This document shows positions 60,701-64,000 of a stretch of 64,000 nucleotides of DNA, in pieces. Every line of letters begins with the position of its first letter. Within the stretch, counting starts at the first letter, position 1. The notes under the pieces are model-generated. The model was given only the letters and a program-made list of their open reading frames with translations. It did no database searches and was not told the origin of the DNA. The DNA is from Aphrocallistes beatrix. Its lineage: Eukaryota > Porifera > Hexactinellida > Sceptrulophora > Aphrocallistidae. The position numbers were made by a program, and so were the translations under genes. The stretch spans positions 11,939,524 through 12,003,523 of the forward strand of contig OY725488.1 of assembly GCA_963281255.1 (NCBI GenBank), written 5' to 3'.

Positions 60701-62746
60701 TTTAAAAATATTTGAGAAAGAAAGATCTCTAAAGCACTTTCGAAAATCATTAAACTCACCTTTAAAATAGAAGTGTTCTAAAAGATGGTTTCTATTAAAC
60801 TCCAAATCTTGAATATCGGTAGGATTTATCAAACCCGTCATATTTCTACCATCAAGTTTCAACGTGAACAATCTTTCCAGAGAACTAAATTCTTTAGTAA
60901 TTTTTAAAAGCGAAGGTGGATCGACGTCTTTTATGCCTATTTTTGCTCCATTTGAAATCAATAACTCAGTGACATCCAACCTTTTCAGGCGAATGCTGAG
61001 TAGATACGGAGTAAGACTAACGGTAAATGGATTCGGATGGGTACAGGTATTGATCAAATTATTCATTGGATGTTTGGCATCATGCTTTTTTACAGCTGAG
61101 AGAACCATTTTGAATATGACTTCATTGTAATATATGATTGAATTATGAAATAAGTTAAAGCCAAATTTGTCTTGAGAATCCATAGATATACTTGAGTGCT
61201 CGAGTAGCAATTCGACCGCAGGAATAAATTGATGTATAATCGCAAATTGTAAGGGAGTACAGCCAATACTATTTTTCGATGAAAAGAACAAAACTGGCGT
61301 ATTCAAAACTAGGAATTTCAGGCATTCGAAGTTCAGATTCTCAACAGCTATGTGCAAGAAATTATTTCCTTGTTTATTTGAACATCCTTTTCTTGTTGCA
61401 ATAACTAAAGATTCGAATGCTTCACACTTTTCCATTATGGTGTTAGATGGAATAATTTTGGACTTATTTGGAGTGAATAGAAGCTGATTTAGCTCCTGTT
61501 TGGGAATACTATCAACCAAAACCTTGAGGTTTGCTAAATTTCTATAATCGATGGCAGTGTGAAGAACATTATCTCCAAAAACATTTGTGAATCTCCAATC
61601 TTCATATTCAGTGAGGAAATATCGAAATATTGTCGGATTAGCATACCTAACGGCTAGATGTACCATTCTATCTCCATTATCCGTAGCTATATCAACTTTT
61701 GTTAACAATGCATTTCTTGAATTGAAAATGTATCCTATTATCTCAAGACAGTTTGTTTGAAGGATGATATCAAACTGTTCCTTTAACATGTTTACTAACA
61801 CATCCGGTTTCTTTTGAAGCTTATTTGTCCTGACAATTTGGCACTGATTGAGTTCATTGAGTTTTGAATAAATGTAAGTACTATTTTGGAAACCTTTTTG
61901 TGGCAATTCATATGCAATAATGAGTTCACTCTTCTCTTCCTTCGCTTGAAAACAATCGATGAAGAATTGATTCATTACTACCATACTTTCAGATTCGTTC
62001 CTCTGAATAATCAAGGTTGCACCCTTTTTGATTAGATATTCGACTAAAACTGAAGTAATCGAATAATCGCCTCGTGGTAGATTTATTCTCTCCATGCATA
62101 ATCTTAACGGAGTCTGATTTTCAAAGTTAGCTACATTTATTAGAAGGTGATTTTGGTTCATTGCATTATCTATAATCACCTTTGTTAGTTCGATATTTTG
62201 TTTTAACTCACAAGCAGCGTGAATGAAATTATTTCCTTTATTATCGATAAAACCGCAAACAATGTTCTCAAGACTACTCAATCTCTTTATCATGAATATG
62301 TTAGTAGATATCGAGGTTATGTGATGTAGAAATGCAGCAATAGAAATAAACGGTGTTTGGTTTGAATGATTTTTCCAGTCTTTTCTTAATAAATTTGGGA
62401 GTAAATATTCGATAGCTTCCTCAGAAATTGCTTCAATAGCTGAAAAATAATGATCTCTTTCAGGAGTTTCAATCAATGATAAGTCAGAATAGAAAAAATA
62501 GTCGCAATTATGGATAAGAATTTCCTTTACTTTGTTAAGTTTAATGAAGGTTACCATATGGAACGTTCCGAAATTATCTTTCAACAGAAAGCATAATCCA
62601 TATTTAGTCTTTGTAAACTTACTAGAAGCGAGGCAATAATAATACAAAATGCGTCCTTTGTTCAAAATGTAATCCACATCAATTTGATCTGTATCCACTA
62701 AATAAATAATGTATATATTTTGAATATATATAGAGGTGTTAGTCAT
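57758..62746 (-). CDS. Giant ankyrin-repeat protein, first open frame (N-terminal part)
   Basis: 1,662 codons. The N-terminus has no signal peptide; residues 1-130 resemble the recurring non-ankyrin module only weakly (KYGLCFLLKD, then a hydrophobic strand region). Ankyrin repeats of variable quality fill most of the rest (DRMVHLAVRYAN, GNNFLHIAVENL, CTPLQFAIIHQF, GETALYLAVKNC twice, KTTLHFAIDLRN, NTPLHLATKLKS, LTPIHFSIMNGN). About residues 660-1020 are two tandem copies of a 184-residue block. One clear module copy (YGYKVNSPKETIFILTDIP) lies at about residue 1265. It ends at an in-frame TAG (57758-57760) in the middle of an ankyrin repeat, so the protein is truncated unless the stop is read through or is an error. 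The Met at 62746 is the first in frame and plausible as the true start. Confidence 0.85.
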   Translation of the reverse strand: MTNTSIYIQNIYIIYLVDTDQIDVDYILNKGRILYYYCLASSKFTKTKYGLCFLLKDNFGTFHMVTFIKLNKVKEILIHNCDYFFYSDLSLIETPERDHYFSAIEAISEEAIEYLLPNLLRKDWKNHSNQTPFISIAAFLHHITSISTNIFMIKRLSSLENIVCGFIDNKGNNFIHAACELKQNIELTKVIIDNAMNQNHLLINVANFENQTPLRLCMERINLPRGDYSITSVLVEYLIKKGATLIIQRNESESMVVMNQFFIDCFQAKEEKSELIIAYELPQKGFQNSTYIYSKLNELNQCQIVRTNKLQKKPDVLVNMLKEQFDIILQTNCLEIIGYIFNSRNALLTKVDIATDNGDRMVHLAVRYANPTIFRYFLTEYEDWRFTNVFGDNVLHTAIDYRNLANLKVLVDSIPKQELNQLLFTPNKSKIIPSNTIMEKCEAFESLVIATRKGCSNKQGNNFLHIAVENLNFECLKFLVLNTPVLFFSSKNSIGCTPLQFAIIHQFIPAVELLLEHSSISMDSQDKFGFNLFHNSIIYYNEVIFKMVLSAVKKHDAKHPMNNLINTCTHPNPFTVSLTPYLLSIRLKRLDVTELLISNGAKIGIKDVDPPSLLKITKEFSSLERLFTLKLDGRNMTGLINPTDIQDLEFNRNHLLEHFYFKGEFNDFRKCFRDLSFSNIFKQNTDFDTILHLAIKNPCEKKTEFLLNEISDLVQSDRRAIEQFINAINGKGETALYLAVKNCYHAFAKRILDIGASIEILYGNGDNILHVSIRLGKQAMINVLLAQPEITKLFCKLNKEGKTPVQMLIHNGFINQSLTVIERVSGDVEIHSLTINGRHILEYFYLNGKSEHFQRCFQILPITKIIEQNNELNTILHLAIVNPFEEKLNFLLDQISDLAQSDERALQLINAINEKGETALYLAVKNCCHALTILILDIGADIETLYANKYNILHVSIHFADQAMINILLTRPKFTNLFCRPNEDGNSPIHLLIRSGYINEALVAIERISPENLLGDDGRLLLMLAIELDNQRIQNTIFNHLPIEFLLKVDNIKKNILHNAITCQNIFSIKRLIQHKVDITISDSSGKTTLHFAIDLRNDQIWGIIFEYLTTFNEHTQHQIIDIPNSNHLNLFQYSIIQNYFPAVRDLLKLRPNLFITDHENENTIIHLATRFLDCVPILKHLLNQINREDVDALLQLTNSLDLPPLHYAVHCENTEALKLFQQFNLNIAVPFEGNFVFFNKLFTDKLVLCKHLQTPPNSTRKPFLYGYKVNSPKETIFILTDIPHLIQCQLYQQTEVEIVHIVNEEDLSIFLQVPSTELFQILISKQVINLENSFSNESTLLHQAARHSNCSIVNYFFKYKGCDKRLVRHMNIFALDSIGNSILYYAMQNSNEQNIFEFLASILTNILERLVTNPHHPNILNKENANSKRILEVCFDLNKFDAFKCMLDPSFQMELTYEDSDGCTLLHKIVKGRGDERFLEALLDEIKRRILQESFAKYLNHPTRDLQQTVLHLCILKNITTLLNLISKYSPNFSCKDKDGNTPLHLATKLKSNHEHSATNALIQSLIVCILNLEGDAIPLLNAANYSCLTPIHFSIMNGNIHISNLLLSKGVNLYAIDKNRKSVLHYAIENENKGESEKVIKFLLDYQQINPNPCNDLLHM

Positions 62747-63357
62747 ATTTTTTAAAAAATTTCATTTTTATATCACATAAAACGGCTGAATTTCTAATTA
62801 TATAAAAGATGACAATGACGTCACAATACCATGATGTGTCAACAATATATATATACAGGGTGTTCCAAAAGTTCTGCAACAAATTTTGCTGAAGTATTAT
62901 ACTTACACATGAGGATCTAGCATCCGACATTTCGTTTTACTTGAAAATCATAAGGGATAACCATAGCATTCTAATACACTAAGGCAATGGCGCAGACCTT
63001 TTTTTCTGGACCATGGATTGGTTAAACGAGCTAAATGAATTTTTCTGAAAATGGTTAGATTAAGCTGGTATATAACTTCGTATATTATATAATGATCCTT
63101 TTCATTAATTCTGCATCGATTTTCTTCAAATTGGTTCGAGGATGGCACTGTGGTTAGACTAATTTTAAGCAACCATATTACTTATATATTAACACACTAC
63201 TTACTTGTTTTGTTTTAAAATAACCCACCTGAATTATGTATTTATTTGCTACCTTGTTGTGAAGTTTTACAAATCACTGTCTTTTCCTATACACGACTCA
63301 AAGTTGATCCGAAACACTCCACATAAGCATCCATCTTTATTACTCTTCCGGTACGAC
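62747..63357. other. Intergenic with transposon ends
   Basis: About 62765-62850 contains a fragment of the hairpin family ('tgacaatgacgtcacaa...catgatgtgtc') and a TA run. At about 62857 starts 'cagggtgttccaaaagttct', a typical mariner-type terminal sequence, with no matching end found. No gene seen. Confidence 0.45.
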
Positions 63358-63809
63358 ATGTCCTGTGTTGTTCCAGGCTGCAAGTCCAACTATAAAAGTG
63401 AAGCAGAGTATCCCGCTTTTCATTTCCCAAAGAATCGTTTAGGGTAATTCCACGCCCACGGAAAGACTAGGAAGTAAACACGCTAATGTGAGTTTCTATC
63501 ATTTATGTGTTATACGTATTAAATGATTGTATCATTTACACTTCTACTCACCGTTTAGATATGTATACATTATTTCATACCAGATGACATCGAGAGAAGC
63601 ATTACCTACAATGACGGGCTTCGTACTGTTACAGTTTCCAGGATAGAATAGCTCTAAAGAAAACTTCAGTACCCAGTATATTCCCCGACTACCCTTCCTA
63701 TCTCTCTGAATGGAATTCCAAGCCTAAGAGACTATCTTTGGACCACACTGAACGATTGCTGATGGAATCTGCCTACTCTACTAAGAGCATAACTGACAAC
63801 GAAGAAAAG
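63358..63809 (+). pseudogene. THAP-domain gene, damaged
   Basis: THAP zinc-finger DNA-binding domain (C2CH). Exon 1 starts MSCVVPGCKSNYKSEAEYPA and continues FHFPKNR, with the first two zinc Cys. Its probable end is the donor after 'aaacacgctaat' (63486), but between Arg and that donor the frame is broken. Exon 2 starts at 63559 after 'ccgtttag' with ICIHYFIPDDIERS, giving the second Cys and the His, then NDGLRTVTVSRI. A frame slip at about 63646 is needed to reach ALKKTSVPSIFPDYPSYLS, the AVPSIF-type end of THAP domains. A donor follows at 63810. The two breaks suggest a decayed gene, often left by P-element-like transposases or host THAP genes. It may continue past the window. Confidence 0.6.
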
Positions 63810-64000
63810 GTAGATAAGTTCTTAGTTAGTTCATTTTCAGAGATATTCTTTCTTAGCTCGACCTACGAAACGCCTGGATAGCTCATGTGTCCAATAACTT
63901 TTTTTTAAAATTAAGATAATTATTTCAGAAACCTATATTTACTAACAGGCTCGAATACAAAATGATCCATTAAAACTGAATAAAACATCTTTTCAGCTTA
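63810..64000. other. Probable intron or downstream part of the THAP gene
   Basis: AT-rich. Acceptor-like sites (ttttcag near 63840, ttcttag near 63857) are present, but no exon can be assigned. Confidence 0.25.

Noticed and set aside
51852..62746. Idea that the ankyrin giant is a latrotoxin-type protein
   Set aside because: Long ankyrin arrays alone do not show this; there is no signal peptide, no recognisable N-terminal latrotoxin-like region, and a recurring unknown module instead.
1..64000. tRNA, rRNA or CRISPR arrays
   Set aside because: No cloverleaf with conserved T-loop, no rRNA-like stretch and no spaced repeat array was recognised; the 31-bp and 19-bp tandem repeats have no spacers.

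Overview
The window is eukaryotic and almost certainly metazoan. It is AT-rich, has GT-AG introns, wide intergenic spaces full of non-autonomous DNA transposons (Tc1/mariner-, pogo- and hAT-like) and microsatellites, and carries animal-type families (THAP domain, SLC2-type sugar porter, UBE2J/Ubc6-type E2, RBR E3 ligases, ankyrin giants). I cannot name the species; an arthropod or a sponge would both fit.

The striking feature is a roughly 50-kb array of ubiquitin-pathway paralogs, mostly on the plus strand. It holds six small two-exon ubiquitin-like (Ubl) genes with a C-terminal Arg-Leu-Pro/Ser-Gly-Gly (3649-4822, 16522-16843, 19768-20449, 32002-32338, 42837-43169, 47109-48711). It also holds eight intact single-exon RING-IBR-RING-type (RBR) E3-like genes (6609, 10996, 17365, 21910, 23635, 30465, 45113, 49860), two degraded RBR copies (about 34.9 and 38.5 kb), one large E2 gene with two UBC domains (8085-10178) and two E2 relics (about 12.2 and 16.0 kb). 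Ubl and RBR genes tend to alternate (Ubl then RBR at 3.6/6.6, 16.5/17.4, 19.8/21.9, 42.8/45.1 and 47.1/49.9 kb). Modifier, E2 and E3 are therefore together, which suggests a lineage-specific ubiquitin-like conjugation module; no E1 or protease is visible.

Interleaved in the middle (25.5-40.4 kb) are three multi-membrane-span receptor-like genes with near-identical cores and variable flanks, two truncated relatives of them, and one sugar-porter-like MFS gene. Each receptor copy has a conserved upstream block.

The left edge (1-2170) is the 3' part of a gene for a hydrophilic protein built of degenerate repeats of about 57 residues, broken at an A7 run. The right side (51852-62746, minus strand) is a giant ankyrin-repeat gene of about 3,630 codons, split into three open frames by one in-frame TAG and one frameshift at a T9 run; it contains a recurring non-ankyrin module every 1.8-1.9 kb. 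A separate 454-residue ankyrin gene lies at 13629-14993 (minus). The right end carries a damaged THAP-domain gene.

Bases were read directly. Family assignments rest on motifs recognised by eye; no database search was run. Functions of the cluster as a unit are inference.
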